Assembly (NCBI GenBank): GCA_017620015.1
Contig: JAFZRE010000014.1
Location: 1 to 64,000 of the forward strand
Length of the DNA stretch: 64,000 nucleotides
Direction: 5' to 3'
Source of the DNA: Bacteroidales bacterium
Lineage (GTDB): Bacteria > Bacteroidota > Bacteroidia > Bacteroidales > ML635J-15
Shown: positions 35,243-44,005 of the stretch, piece by piece
Numbering within the stretch: position 1 is the first letter of the stretch
Layout of the letters: each line of letters opens with the position of its first letter
Notes under the pieces: generated by a model
What the model was told of the DNA's origin: nothing
What the model saw: only the letters and a program-made list of their open reading frames with translations
The model's database searches: none
Made by a program: the position numbers and the translations under genes

Positions 35243-35430
35243 TAATGGATAATGGACAATTGATAATGGATAATGGACAATTACCGCACGTTGAGCATGT
35301 CGAAACGAAGGATAACGGAATTAACAATAACCATAGAAACGTGAACGGCGCAGCCCTCAACGAAGTTAAACATAGAAACACAGAAACGGCGTTAGCCATT
35401 GAAACACAGAAACGTGAAACATAGAAACAC
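35243..35430 (-). repeat. Composite intergenic repeat, copy 3 (inverted)
   Basis: Read on the minus strand it has the same order as 27445-27658: gtttctatgtttc units including atggctaacgccgtttct, then a middle GC segment (cgacatgctcaacgtgcgg), then caattgtccattatccatt units. Fills most of the gap between the nuclease and esterase genes. Confidence 0.72.
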
Positions 35431-35532
35431 CGCAAGCTTTGTACAGACGCAAAATTTTGCGTCTCAATGAAAAAAAACAATAATACAATCGCGACACGCC
35501 ACGACAGAAACTAACTAAAAATTTATAATAGC

Positions 35533-36708
35533 ATGAAAAAAATCTTTACAATCGCAGCATTAGCACTATGCACATTAGCATTGAGCGCACAACATGTAGC
35601 GCGTACAATGAATTTTGAAGGTACTTCGAGGAAATATATGGAGTACATCCCGACAAGTTCACCAGACGGCAGCATGCCTGTAGTATTCTTACTTCACGGA
35701 CTTGGAGACAACTGCAACAATTTCTCCAATTTGCATTTCGAGAGAGTTGCTCCCAACTGGATTATAATCACCCCAGAAGCAACCGAAGCCACCATAAACA
35801 TTATGGGAATGTACAGCATGAATGCAGGAGCAGCCTGGGCTGCTGGTGTAGGTGGCGAAAATATTTCCTACAGCGGTTTTAACATCGGTAACATTGAATT
35901 GAATGAAGGCGTAAACGATGAAGGTTTCATTCTTGCAATCCTCGACTCGCTCGAAAACAACTTCAACGTCGATACCGACAGCGTTTTTGTTGCAGGTTTC
36001 TCGATGGGTGGTTTTATGAGCAACAAGATGGCTGTAAAACATGCCGACAGAATCAAGGCAATCGCATCGGTAAGCGGCACACTCGGTCATTTCCAGCCTT
36101 TTGAACCTATAGGAAACATCAACACAATGCACATTCACGGTACTTCCGACGAAACAATATCATACGCCAACGCCGATTTCAACTTCAATGGAGTTGCAGT
36201 CCCAGTAGGTCTTGGCGCAGAAGCCCTCGTAGAAACCTGGCGCAACTACAACCAATGCAGCACAGAACCAATCGTTTATAATTTTGAAGATACCAAAAAC
36301 GACGGACTTACTTTCGTGCAATACACATACAAGAACGAAGAATCCGGACACAAAACCGTTTTCATCAAGGTTAACAACGGTGTACACGACTGGTACGATG
36401 CCTCACAAAACGACATCGACTACAATACCGAAATCTACAAGTTCTTCATCGGACAGGAAAACGTTCCTACTGATATTGAAAGCAACATTGCCGAAAACAT
36501 CAGCATCTACCCCAACCCTGCTGCAAACATTGTAAACGTTACAACCGACAGCAACGCAGAACTTGCAATTTTCAATGCTACTGGCAAGGAAGTAAAGCAC
36601 ATCAAAGCAAACGGGAACACAACTTCAATTGACATTTCAGAGTTGCCAAACGGATTGTATTTCATTGTCGTCAATGGCAAAGCACAAAAGTTGACAATAG
36701 AAAGATAA
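35533..36708 (+). CDS. Secreted esterase (CE1/PHB-depolymerase type), T9SS cargo
   Basis: 391 residues. Signal peptide (ALSAQ, about 20). Alpha/beta-hydrolase: oxyanion segment VFLLHGLGDN near residue 53, nucleophile Ser157 in GFSMGG, Asp206 in HGTSDET and His285 in GVHDWYD complete a triad. The layout is that of LpqC/feruloyl-esterase-like enzymes that act on polymer-bound esters. The last ~75 residues are a T9SS sorting domain (ISIYPNPAANIVNV, ELPNGLYFIVV). So it is exported, perhaps to act on dietary or host polysaccharide esters (substrate inferred only from class). Confidence 0.88.
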   Translation: MKKIFTIAALALCTLALSAQHVARTMNFEGTSRKYMEYIPTSSPDGSMPVVFLLHGLGDNCNNFSNLHFERVAPNWIIITPEATEATINIMGMYSMNAGAAWAAGVGGENISYSGFNIGNIELNEGVNDEGFILAILDSLENNFNVDTDSVFVAGFSMGGFMSNKMAVKHADRIKAIASVSGTLGHFQPFEPIGNINTMHIHGTSDETISYANADFNFNGVAVPVGLGAEALVETWRNYNQCSTEPIVYNFEDTKNDGLTFVQYTYKNEESGHKTVFIKVNNGVHDWYDASQNDIDYNTEIYKFFIGQENVPTDIESNIAENISIYPNPAANIVNVTTDSNAELAIFNATGKEVKHIKANGNTTSIDISELPNGLYFIVVNGKAQKLTIER

Positions 36709-36724
36709 ATCCTATTTATAATAC

Positions 36725-36780
36725 AAAAAAACGGAGTCTGTCATTCTGAACTCGTTTCAGAATCTTGACTCCGTTTTTTT
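36725..36780 (+). terminator. Terminator carrying the nested palindrome, second case
   Basis: Outer stem aaaaaacggagtc / gactccgtttttt, T7 tail. Inner sequence tcattctgaactcgtttcag plus aat, same as 23283-23338 apart from a few paired changes. Confidence 0.88.
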
Positions 36781-36869
36781 ATTTTACATGTCAAAAAATC
36801 CATAAATTTTTTTAAATTTTGAAGCATATTTTTCATTACCTTTGCGAACTTATAAAATAATAATAGGGA

Positions 36870-39563
36870 ATGAATCAGACTCATCATTACGAAGGTCTTA
36901 CGGACGCACAAGTCCTTGAAAGCAAGGGAAAATACGGAATAAATATACTTACCCCACCAAAACGAGAATCCTTATGGAGCAAGTTCATTGATTGCTTCTC
37001 CGACCCACTTATACGAATACTTCTAATAGCGCTTTTACTTTCCATAGGAATATCTATATACCAATTCGGCTGGTGCGGCGAAGGCGCATCTGTTTTCTTC
37101 GAGCCGGCAGGAATCCTGATAGCAGTACTTCTGGCAACTATGGTTGGATTCTTCCTCGAACTTAGCAACGAAAAAACTTTCCAAAGCCTCAACGAAGTAA
37201 ACGACGAAACTCTTGTCAAGGTAATCCGCAATGGAAACGTATGCGAAGTACAGCGCAAGGAAATCGTTGTTGGCGACATTGTTCTGCTTGAAATCGGCGA
37301 GGAAGTGCCTGCCGACTGCGAACTGCTCGAATCGTTCAACCTAATCATGAACGAATCGTCGCTTACTGGCGAACCGCAATGCAACAAAACCACCGACCCT
37401 GCTCATTTCGACAAGGACGCCACCTACCCTTCAAACCATGTTCTTAAAGGCACGACCATAATCGAAGGCTACTGCACAGCCAGGGTTATCCGCGTAGGCG
37501 ACAGTACAGAATGCGGAAAGGTTTTCAAGGCCGCACAGGTCGAAGAAGGCGACCCGACCCCACTTAGCAAGAAACTCGACTGGCTGAGCAAAATCATCAC
37601 CACCGCCAGCTACATAATTGCAGGACTTATCATCGTGGGACGACTTGTTGTTTATTTTGTTCAAGGCGATGCCGATTTTGGCGAAACAGAAGGCATCATA
37701 GCTTTTGTAAAGTACATCCTCGACACCATAATGATTGCCGTGACACTGATTGTTGTGGCCGTCCCCGAAGGCTTGCCTATGAGCGTAACTCTAAGCCTTG
37801 CTTTCAGCATGAAGCGACTGATGAAGCAGAACACGCTTCCTCGCACAATGCACTCCTGTGAAACTATGGGCGCAACATCGGTAATCTGCACCGACAAGAC
37901 CGGCACCCTCACACAGAACCAGATGAAGATTCACGATACATTCTTCGAATCGCTTGCCGACCAGAAACTTACCGACGACAAGGCTTCGCTGTTGCTCGAA
38001 GAATGTATTGCCATGGATACCAGCGCAAACCTAGATCTTTCCGACAAGGCAAAAGCTAAGACAGTCGGCAGTCCGACCGAAGGCGCAGTTCTGCTATGGC
38101 TCAACGATTTCGGCATCGACTACCGCATAATACGCGAAAATACCGAAATCGTCGATAGGATTCCATTTACTACCAAGAACAAGTACATGGCAACCGTAGT
38201 AAAGTCGAAAGTTGCCGACGGAAACCTATTGTATGTAATAGGAGCACCCGACATACTCATTGCCCACAGCAACATTTCCGATGCCGACAAGTCGAAATAC
38301 GAGACAAAACTTGCCGAATACCAAAGCAAGGCAATGCGTACTTTAGGCTTTGCATACTTGACTGTAACCGACGGACAGAAAGTTTTCGAAGATGGAAAAC
38401 TTTGCATAAATAACTTGCAGATGCTTGGTGTTGTTGCAATTTCGGACCCGATTCGTCCCGAAGTACCAGCAGCAATACGCGACTGCCTCAATGCAGGAAT
38501 TTCCGTCAAGATTGTAACAGGCGATGCACCAGGCACAGCAAAGGAAATCGGTCGTCAGCTTGGACTCTGGACCGAAAGCGACACCGATGCCAACATTCTT
38601 CTCGGGCAAGACATCGCCGAAATGACTGACGAGCAACTCAAGGCCGTAATCGCCAACGTAAAGATAATTTCGCGCGCCCGTCCGAGCGACAAGGAACGCG
38701 TTGTGAAGATGCTTAAGGAACTCGACATGGTTGTAGCAGTCACCGGCGACGGAACCAACGATGCGCCAGCCCTCAACGCTGCCGATGTAGGTCTTTCGAT
38801 GGGCGACGGAACCGCAGTGGCAAAGGAAGCCAGCGACATGACTATCCTCGACAACTCGTTCAGCACCATAGCAAATGCCGTTATGTGGGGACGCTCGCTG
38901 TACAAGAACATACAGCGATTCATAATGTTCCAGATGACAATAAACGTTGCCGCCTGCCTTATCGTGCTGGTCGGAGCATTCCTCGGAACAGAATCACCGC
39001 TTACAGTAACACAGATGCTCTGGGTTAACCTCATAATGGACACCTTTGCGGCATTGGCTCTCGCCTCGCTCCCACCATCAAAGTCGGTAATGGACGAAAA
39101 GCCACGCAAGGTTACCGACCCAATCATAAGCAAGCCGATGGCTGGAAGAATTTTCGGCATTGGCGGACTTTTCTTCGTATTGCTTCTCGGAATATTGATG
39201 CTATTCCAGCATTCAAACATAATTTCTCTTACCGACATAAGCGGTATATTTGGACATTTCGCCGAACTTACCGACAAGGAACTAAGTCTATTCTTTACTA
39301 TTTTCGTAATGCTCCAATTCTGGAACATGTTCAACGCCAAGGCATTTATGACCAACAAGTCGGCATTCTCGGGAATGCTGTCGTGCAAGTGGTTCCTTGT
39401 AATCGCCATTGTAATTTTCTTCGGTCAGATTCTGATCGTTGAAGTTGGCGGACAAATGTTCAACGTTTGCCACCTCGAAATTCTCGACTGGCTGATAATA
39501 GTTGGAGCAACATCCATAGTGCTGTGGATTGGTGAAATCGTTAGGGCTATCAGAAAACGGTAA
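36870..39563 (+). CDS. P-type ATPase, calcium-transporting PMCA/P2 type
   Basis: 897 residues. Motifs in order: SSLTGEP (actuator) near residue 168, membrane helix VAVPEGLPMSVTLSLAF near 295, phosphorylation site CTDKTGTLT near 341, and TGDGTNDAPALNAADVG followed by the C-terminal six-helix region (ECxxN-less, so not a heavy-metal pump). PEGLP and the lack of N-terminal metal-binding domains fit Ca2+ (or Mn2+) export from the cytoplasm. Length is typical. TACCTTTG at 36837-36844 is the probable -7 element. A small gene follows after 9 bp. Confidence 0.93.
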   Translation: MNQTHHYEGLTDAQVLESKGKYGINILTPPKRESLWSKFIDCFSDPLIRILLIALLLSIGISIYQFGWCGEGASVFFEPAGILIAVLLATMVGFFLELSNEKTFQSLNEVNDETLVKVIRNGNVCEVQRKEIVVGDIVLLEIGEEVPADCELLESFNLIMNESSLTGEPQCNKTTDPAHFDKDATYPSNHVLKGTTIIEGYCTARVIRVGDSTECGKVFKAAQVEEGDPTPLSKKLDWLSKIITTASYIIAGLIIVGRLVVYFVQGDADFGETEGIIAFVKYILDTIMIAVTLIVVAVPEGLPMSVTLSLAFSMKRLMKQNTLPRTMHSCETMGATSVICTDKTGTLTQNQMKIHDTFFESLADQKLTDDKASLLLEECIAMDTSANLDLSDKAKAKTVGSPTEGAVLLWLNDFGIDYRIIRENTEIVDRIPFTTKNKYMATVVKSKVADGNLLYVIGAPDILIAHSNISDADKSKYETKLAEYQSKAMRTLGFAYLTVTDGQKVFEDGKLCINNLQMLGVVAISDPIRPEVPAAIRDCLNAGISVKIVTGDAPGTAKEIGRQLGLWTESDTDANILLGQDIAEMTDEQLKAVIANVKIISRARPSDKERVVKMLKELDMVVAVTGDGTNDAPALNAADVGLSMGDGTAVAKEASDMTILDNSFSTIANAVMWGRSLYKNIQRFIMFQMTINVAACLIVLVGAFLGTESPLTVTQMLWVNLIMDTFAALALASLPPSKSVMDEKPRKVTDPIISKPMAGRIFGIGGLFFVLLLGILMLFQHSNIISLTDISGIFGHFAELTDKELSLFFTIFVMLQFWNMFNAKAFMTNKSAFSGMLSCKWFLVIAIVIFFGQILIVEVGGQMFNVCHLEILDWLIIVGATSIVLWIGEIVRAIRKR

Positions 39564-39572
39564 AGAAATAAT

Positions 39573-40151
39573 ATGATTACAAGTCTTGATATAGATGCAA
39601 AATCATACGAACCGAACAACGTGTTCAGGATAGATGACAACACCGCCATTATCACTGACGGCAAAACCACATTCGGCATATACAAGGACCACATATATAA
39701 GATTCTGGATGGCGAAACAATTCCAACTTTCAATATAAGCGACATTGAAGAAATGGAATTGTACAACAAGCTGGCAACATATCTAAGGGAATACGGCACT
39801 CCATACCACGAAACAGACATTGACGATAGTGGCAGAACAATAATATTGCAAGACAAAGTATTAGGATATTCGCTTGGAGAAGATAAAGACCAAAACAAAG
39901 AAGGTTTTGACGATGAGAACCTATACAACCTCGACTGCAATATTTGCGACATAATAGCCCCTCGCCTAAAACGCTTCAAGGAACTGGAACCTGGTTGCCC
40001 TTGCGATATGTCATTCGAAGAATGGCAAGGAATCCTTGACAAGATGATATGGTCTTTCGAAAATTATCGCAACAGCGACGAGATTGACGAAAACAGAGTA
40101 AACGAAGGCTTGGACCTATTCCACAAATATTTTCAAAACCTCTGGTACTAA
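39573..40151 (+). CDS. Hypothetical protein with phage-type C-terminal motif
   Basis: 192 residues, acidic, cytoplasmic. The second half has a pattern I associate with uncharacterised phage and prophage proteins: PRLKRFKE, then MSFEEWQGILDKMIWSFENY, and a closing EGLDLFHKYFQNLWY. The N-terminal half is beta-rich and unfamiliar. It is only 9 bp after the P-type ATPase stop, so it is probably expressed with it; no functional link is known. Confidence 0.75.
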   Translation: MITSLDIDAKSYEPNNVFRIDDNTAIITDGKTTFGIYKDHIYKILDGETIPTFNISDIEEMELYNKLATYLREYGTPYHETDIDDSGRTIILQDKVLGYSLGEDKDQNKEGFDDENLYNLDCNICDIIAPRLKRFKELEPGCPCDMSFEEWQGILDKMIWSFENYRNSDEIDENRVNEGLDLFHKYFQNLWY

Positions 40152-40170
40152 ACATAAAAACATTAAAGCA

Positions 40171-41220
40171 TTGAAAAAAATAGCAATTATTTGTGTGCTA
40201 ATCGCCACATTTTTTACAATATGCATTAACACATATTCACAGCAAAATGCTCATTCCGACACAATTACAGTTGTTGCCGTAGGCGATATAATGTACGGTT
40301 CCATCTTCCCCGACAGGAGCTACCTTCCACCAAACGAAAACTACAATGGTTTCTTGGACGAAGTAAAGCCATACTTCAACGGTGACATTGTCTTCTGCAA
40401 CATGGAAGGTGTACTTGCCGACACTCTTGTCCCAGAATGCTGTCCATTCTGCTTCGGGATGCCATCGGTATTTGCCAACGGATACAAGGAAGCCGGATTC
40501 AACCTAATCAGCGTCGGCAACAACCATGCTAACGACTTCCGCCAATATGGACGAGAAAACACAGCGAAAGTCCTCGACAAGATGGGATTCAACTGGGCAG
40601 GCTACGCAACAAAACCATCGTGTACATTCACAATAAATGGCATAAAGTACGGTTTCTGCGCATTCTCGCCCAATACGGCTATCGCCTATCTGCACGATAA
40701 ACAACTGGTTGCCAACACAATAAAGACGCTCCGCAAATCGTGCGACATCGTCATCGTCTCGATGCACTGCGGCGGCGAAGGCAAAAAGTATAGACACCTG
40801 ACACGCCAAGACGACTACTACATAGAACAGAACCGCGGCAATGCCTACCAGTTTGCCCACGATGCCATAGACAATGGAGCAGACATTGTTCTTGGTCATG
40901 GTCCTCACGTAACACGTGCAATCGAAATCTACAAGGGAAAATTCATTGCCTATAGCATGGGAAATTTCTTCACTTACAATACCATTAATATAAACGATGA
41001 AATGGGCCTCGCTCCTATTTTCCGCTTCAAGCTAAATGCAAGCACAGGAAATTTCATCAGCGGCGAAATAATATCGACCTACCAGACAAAACCAAACAAA
41101 GGTCCGCACATTGACCCGCAAAAGCGAGTTCTGAAAATAATACAGGAACTCACCGCTGCCGACATCTACGACAATTTGCCGAGGATTTCAAACGACGGAA
41201 AAATTCTTCCTCCGAAATAG
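40171..41220 (+). CDS. CapA-family metallophosphatase-like exported protein
   Basis: 349 residues. Signal peptide (to about residue 23, TYSQ). PGA_cap/CapA fold: VAVGDIMYGS near residue 36, CNMEGVL, NNHANDF, IVSMHCGGE and ADIVLGHGPHVTRAIEIY, then IAYSMGNFF. The family includes poly-gamma-glutamate capsule proteins and exported calcineurin-like phosphatases; none of the other cap genes is adjacent, so a capsule role is unsupported. The start codon is TTG: it directly precedes the KKIAII signal-peptide start and no ATG fits. Confidence 0.85.
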   Translation: MKKIAIICVLIATFFTICINTYSQQNAHSDTITVVAVGDIMYGSIFPDRSYLPPNENYNGFLDEVKPYFNGDIVFCNMEGVLADTLVPECCPFCFGMPSVFANGYKEAGFNLISVGNNHANDFRQYGRENTAKVLDKMGFNWAGYATKPSCTFTINGIKYGFCAFSPNTAIAYLHDKQLVANTIKTLRKSCDIVIVSMHCGGEGKKYRHLTRQDDYYIEQNRGNAYQFAHDAIDNGADIVLGHGPHVTRAIEIYKGKFIAYSMGNFFTYNTININDEMGLAPIFRFKLNASTGNFISGEIISTYQTKPNKGPHIDPQKRVLKIIQELTAADIYDNLPRISNDGKILPPK

Positions 41221-41332
41221 GTTATAAGGATTTGTAAATTATTGTTGTCTGCAAACAACTGTAGTATTGATGTAATCACAATATTATCAAGCATTTATAT
41301 CGCATATAAATAAAAAGGACTCGTCATTTACT

Positions 41333-41543
41333 CACTTCGTATCGTGAACTAAAGGTACGGAAGCTAGTCGTAACACGCGATACGGTACGAGGAGCGTCGT
41401 AAGCCGCTCACTGAGCGTAGTCGAAGTGCGGCAATATACAAGGAGATTGCTCACTTCGTTTCGCGAGGCTGCAAGCAGCGTTCCGGATAAGTGAACTCAC
41501 GAGCAACGTTCCTTATGCTGTTCGTTCTACTTTTCGGAATGAC
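41333..41543 (-). repeat. 211-bp intergenic repeat, copy B
   Basis: Reverse complement begins gtcattccgaaaagtagaac and runs parallel to copy A (24155-24323). It also holds a ctgagcgtagtcgaag-type palindromic insert and ttcgtttcgcgaggctgcaa, absent from A. Occupies most of the 330-bp gap between the CapA-like and DUF7935-like genes; nothing else is seen there. Confidence 0.8.
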
Positions 41544-41551
41544 TGTATGAT

Positions 41552-42067
41552 CTAGAACAATGCCCTAACTTCTTTCTTTAGAAGTTCCAAAGCTTCCTGC
41601 GTAGGCGATTTCTCAATTTCAATCAGTTTTTCAAATACGGCCTGACTATATACCATAGCATTGTCCATCGAGTTCAAACCTTGGAGACACATATTCAGCA
41701 TCTGGATTGTACGTTCCTTTGCATTGCGGGTTGCCTCCCACGCTTCCGATGATACATAAAGTTGCTGAGAAAGGTTGTGCTCGAATTCTGCACGAATCGT
41801 AATCAGCATCTGCCTGTGCAATTCCTGAACCGTCATATTTGGTGTTTGCAAACGAACAATCACACTGTTCGGAGAAATACGTTCCAAGAAAAGAATTATT
41901 CTCTCGTATGCCTGCAAGCGAAGCGGAGTTATCGTCTTCTGGTTTTCAAGAATTATCTGTATCTTTTTGGCTTCCAAGTCCTTTTTCAGCATTTGCCTTA
42001 TTACCAACACAGCTGTTACTGCAACAACAACAGCAGGAATCGTTACTAATAGAATCTGTGAAATCAT
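41552..42067 (-). CDS. DUF7935-like conserved Bacteroidota protein
   Basis: 171 residues. One N-terminal membrane helix (ILLVTIPAVVVAVTAVLVI) and a cytoplasmic helical domain with LRLQAYERIILFLERISPNS and EFEHNLSQQLYVSSEAWE, a conserved pattern in this phylum (DUF7935 from memory, unchecked). Function unknown. Divergent from the aminotransferase; 92 bp between starts. Confidence 0.82.
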   Translation of the reverse strand: MISQILLVTIPAVVVAVTAVLVIRQMLKKDLEAKKIQIILENQKTITPLRLQAYERIILFLERISPNSVIVRLQTPNMTVQELHRQMLITIRAEFEHNLSQQLYVSSEAWEATRNAKERTIQMLNMCLQGLNSMDNAMVYSQAVFEKLIEIEKSPTQEALELLKKEVRALF

Positions 42068-42159
42068 TTTCTAAAACATCAATTTTTTATGTATGCAATA
42101 TTAAGAAATTTAATTTAAAAGAGTTATCTTCGCAGACAATTTTTTTTAATTCAAACACA

Positions 42160-43353
42160 ATGGAAAGAGTATCAAATAGATTGGAAAAAATGGCGGTATC
42201 AGCTACCTTAGCAATGACCGCAAAAAGCCGTGAACTTCAGGCTCAAGGAATTGATGTTGTTAACCTTAGCATTGGTGAACCAGACTTCAACACTCCTGAC
42301 TACATCAAGGAAGCAGCAAAGGAAGCTATAGACCAGAACTTCTCGCACTACCCTCCAGTTCCTGGTTACGAATCGCTGAGAAAAGCAGTTTGCGCAAAGT
42401 TAAAACGCGAGAACAACCTCGACTACGAACCAGCACAGATAGTTGTTTCTACAGGTGCAAAGCATTCGATTATGAATACATTGCTTTCGATTGTTGACCC
42501 GGGTGAAGAAGTTATAATCCCTGCTCCATACTGGGTAAGCTACATCGAAATGGTTCGTTTCTGCGAAGGTGTTCCTGTAGTTGTAAAATGCAATATAGAA
42601 TCCGATTTCAAGATGACAGCAGAACAGTTGGAAAAGGCTCTCACACCAAAGACCAGAGCCATCATCATCTGCTCGCCGTCAAACCCGACAGGAAGCCTCT
42701 ACAGCAAGGCAGAATTAAAGGCAATTGCTGACGTTCTTGCAAAACATCCAGAAGTTATCGTAATTTCTGATGAGATTTACGAACACATCAACTTTGTAGG
42801 CGCACACGAAAGCATTGCTCAGTTTGATGACATACGTCGCCGTTGCGTCATTATCAATGGAGTATCAAAAGGTTACGCAATGACTGGCTGGAGAATCGGT
42901 TTCATCGCAGCTCCTTTGTGGATTGCAAAGGGCGTTACCAAGTTGCAGGGGCAGTTCACTTCGGGAGCTTGCTCAATTGCACAGAAGGCTGCCGAAGCTG
43001 CACTCAACGCAGGCAACAGCGAATGCAAGAAGATGACACAGGTATTCAAGAGCCGCCGCGACCTTGTCCTCGGTCTTTTGAAGGAAATCCCAGGATTGAA
43101 GCTCAATACTCCACAAGGCGCATTCTACATTTTTGCAGAAGTTTCTGCATTCTTGGGCAAGGAAGCCGAAGGTATGAAAATCAACACTTCCGACGACTTA
43201 GCAATGTACTTGCTTGAAAAGGGACATGTTGCAACTGTCGGTGGAATTTCGTTCGGTTCTCCCGAGTGCTTGCGTCTCTCCTACGCTACCAGCGACGACA
43301 GACTTATCGAAGCAGTAAAGCGCATGAAGGAAGCTCTTGCAAAACTGAAATAA
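42160..43353 (+). CDS. aspC: PLP-dependent aspartate-type aminotransferase
   Basis: 397 residues, class I fold, subgroup Ib. Visible: NLSIGEPDFNTP near residue 40, SHYPPVPGYESLR (substrate loop), CSPSNPTGSLYS (Asn near 175), ISDEIYEHI, the PLP-binding Lys in NGVSKGYAMTGWRIGF near 238, and RLSYATSDD with the substrate-carboxylate Arg. Likely transfers amino groups between aspartate or aromatic amino acids and 2-oxoglutarate. ATG at 42160 is right: the longer frame starts inside the divergent gene. A TATCTTCG element lies about 30 bp upstream. Confidence 0.9.
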   Translation: MERVSNRLEKMAVSATLAMTAKSRELQAQGIDVVNLSIGEPDFNTPDYIKEAAKEAIDQNFSHYPPVPGYESLRKAVCAKLKRENNLDYEPAQIVVSTGAKHSIMNTLLSIVDPGEEVIIPAPYWVSYIEMVRFCEGVPVVVKCNIESDFKMTAEQLEKALTPKTRAIIICSPSNPTGSLYSKAELKAIADVLAKHPEVIVISDEIYEHINFVGAHESIAQFDDIRRRCVIINGVSKGYAMTGWRIGFIAAPLWIAKGVTKLQGQFTSGACSIAQKAAEAALNAGNSECKKMTQVFKSRRDLVLGLLKEIPGLKLNTPQGAFYIFAEVSAFLGKEAEGMKINTSDDLAMYLLEKGHVATVGGISFGSPECLRLSYATSDDRLIEAVKRMKEALAKLK

Positions 43354-43372
43354 AAATACAACAAGCATAAAA

Positions 43373-43406
43373 CAAAAAAGGCTTCGAATTACGAAGCCTT
43401 TTTGTT
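43373..43406. terminator. Bidirectional terminator
   Basis: Stem aaaaaaggcttcg / cgaagcctttttg with loop aatta; T-rich on both strands, between the converging aminotransferase and Cys-lipoprotein genes. Confidence 0.9.
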
Positions 43407-43424
43407 TCTATTTCCAATATGGGT

Positions 43425-43643
43425 TTAGTGGCACTTTACTTCTGTTTTCGAACCCAAAAGTTCTAATGTAGAATTCATGTCCTTGCACTTTTCAAAGCCC
43501 AAACTTTCCATGTCTTCCTTAGTGATTGTAGTTTCACTCTTCAAATCTCCATCAACATAGCGCTTACATTTGCACTCATTGCTGCATGATGACATAGCAA
43601 ACAACATACCTGCTGCTGCCAAAATAACTAATACTTTCTTCAT
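43425..43643 (-). CDS. Small cysteine-rich lipoprotein, copy 1
   Basis: 72 residues. Signal with lipobox (AMSSC, Cys20). The mature peptide has Cys at 20, 24, 26, 53 and 71 and a pattern SCSNECKCKRYVDGD ... EKCKDMNS. It is paralogous to the gene at 43736: same Cys spacing, ECxC motif, DG turn and KC near the end. Own promoter likely (TATTTTTG at about 43692-43699 on this strand). Function unknown. Confidence 0.8.
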   Translation of the reverse strand: MKKVLVILAAAGMLFAMSSCSNECKCKRYVDGDLKSETTITKEDMESLGFEKCKDMNSTLELLGSKTEVKCH

Positions 43644-43735
43644 CGTCTTATTACTTTATAAAATTAAACATATAATATTCAAGGTCACAAAAATACAAAA
43701 AAATCAAATACAATCTATTTTTTGTTAAACAAAAT

Positions 43736-43978
43736 CTATTCGCACTTAATACCAGACTTTATCGTTTCATCATAACCAAGGCCAAGGCTATTGTAATAGT
43801 CATTAAGGCCCGCACAATTCTTCGCATTCAGCCTATTGATTTCATCCTGAGTATAAACGACTGGATTTGTATCCGTATTCTTACCATCTGTCCACATAGA
43901 GCAAGTACACTCCTTTTCACACGATGCGAATAGCATTGCTACAACAGCAAACAGCACTAAAAACAAAAACTTTTTCAT
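43736..43978 (-). CDS. Small cysteine-rich lipoprotein, copy 2
   Basis: 80 residues from ATG 43978 (giving MKKFLFLVLF signal, lipobox FASC). Mature pattern SCEKECTCSMWTDGK ... NCAGLNDYYNSLGLG ... IKCE parallels copy 1. Only 27 bp after the stop of the M43 metalloprotease and no terminator between, so probably co-transcribed. Inference: the disulfide-rich peptide could protect against, or assist, that protease; no direct evidence. Confidence 0.8.
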   Translation of the reverse strand: MKKFLFLVLFAVVAMLFASCEKECTCSMWTDGKNTDTNPVVYTQDEINRLNAKNCAGLNDYYNSLGLGYDETIKSGIKCE

Positions 43979-44005
43979 CTTACATATCATTTAAAGTTCA
44001 ACATT

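Noticed and set aside
40171..41220. Capsule (poly-gamma-glutamate) biosynthesis operon
   Set aside because: Only a CapA-like fold is present; capB, capC and capD-type genes are absent from both sides.
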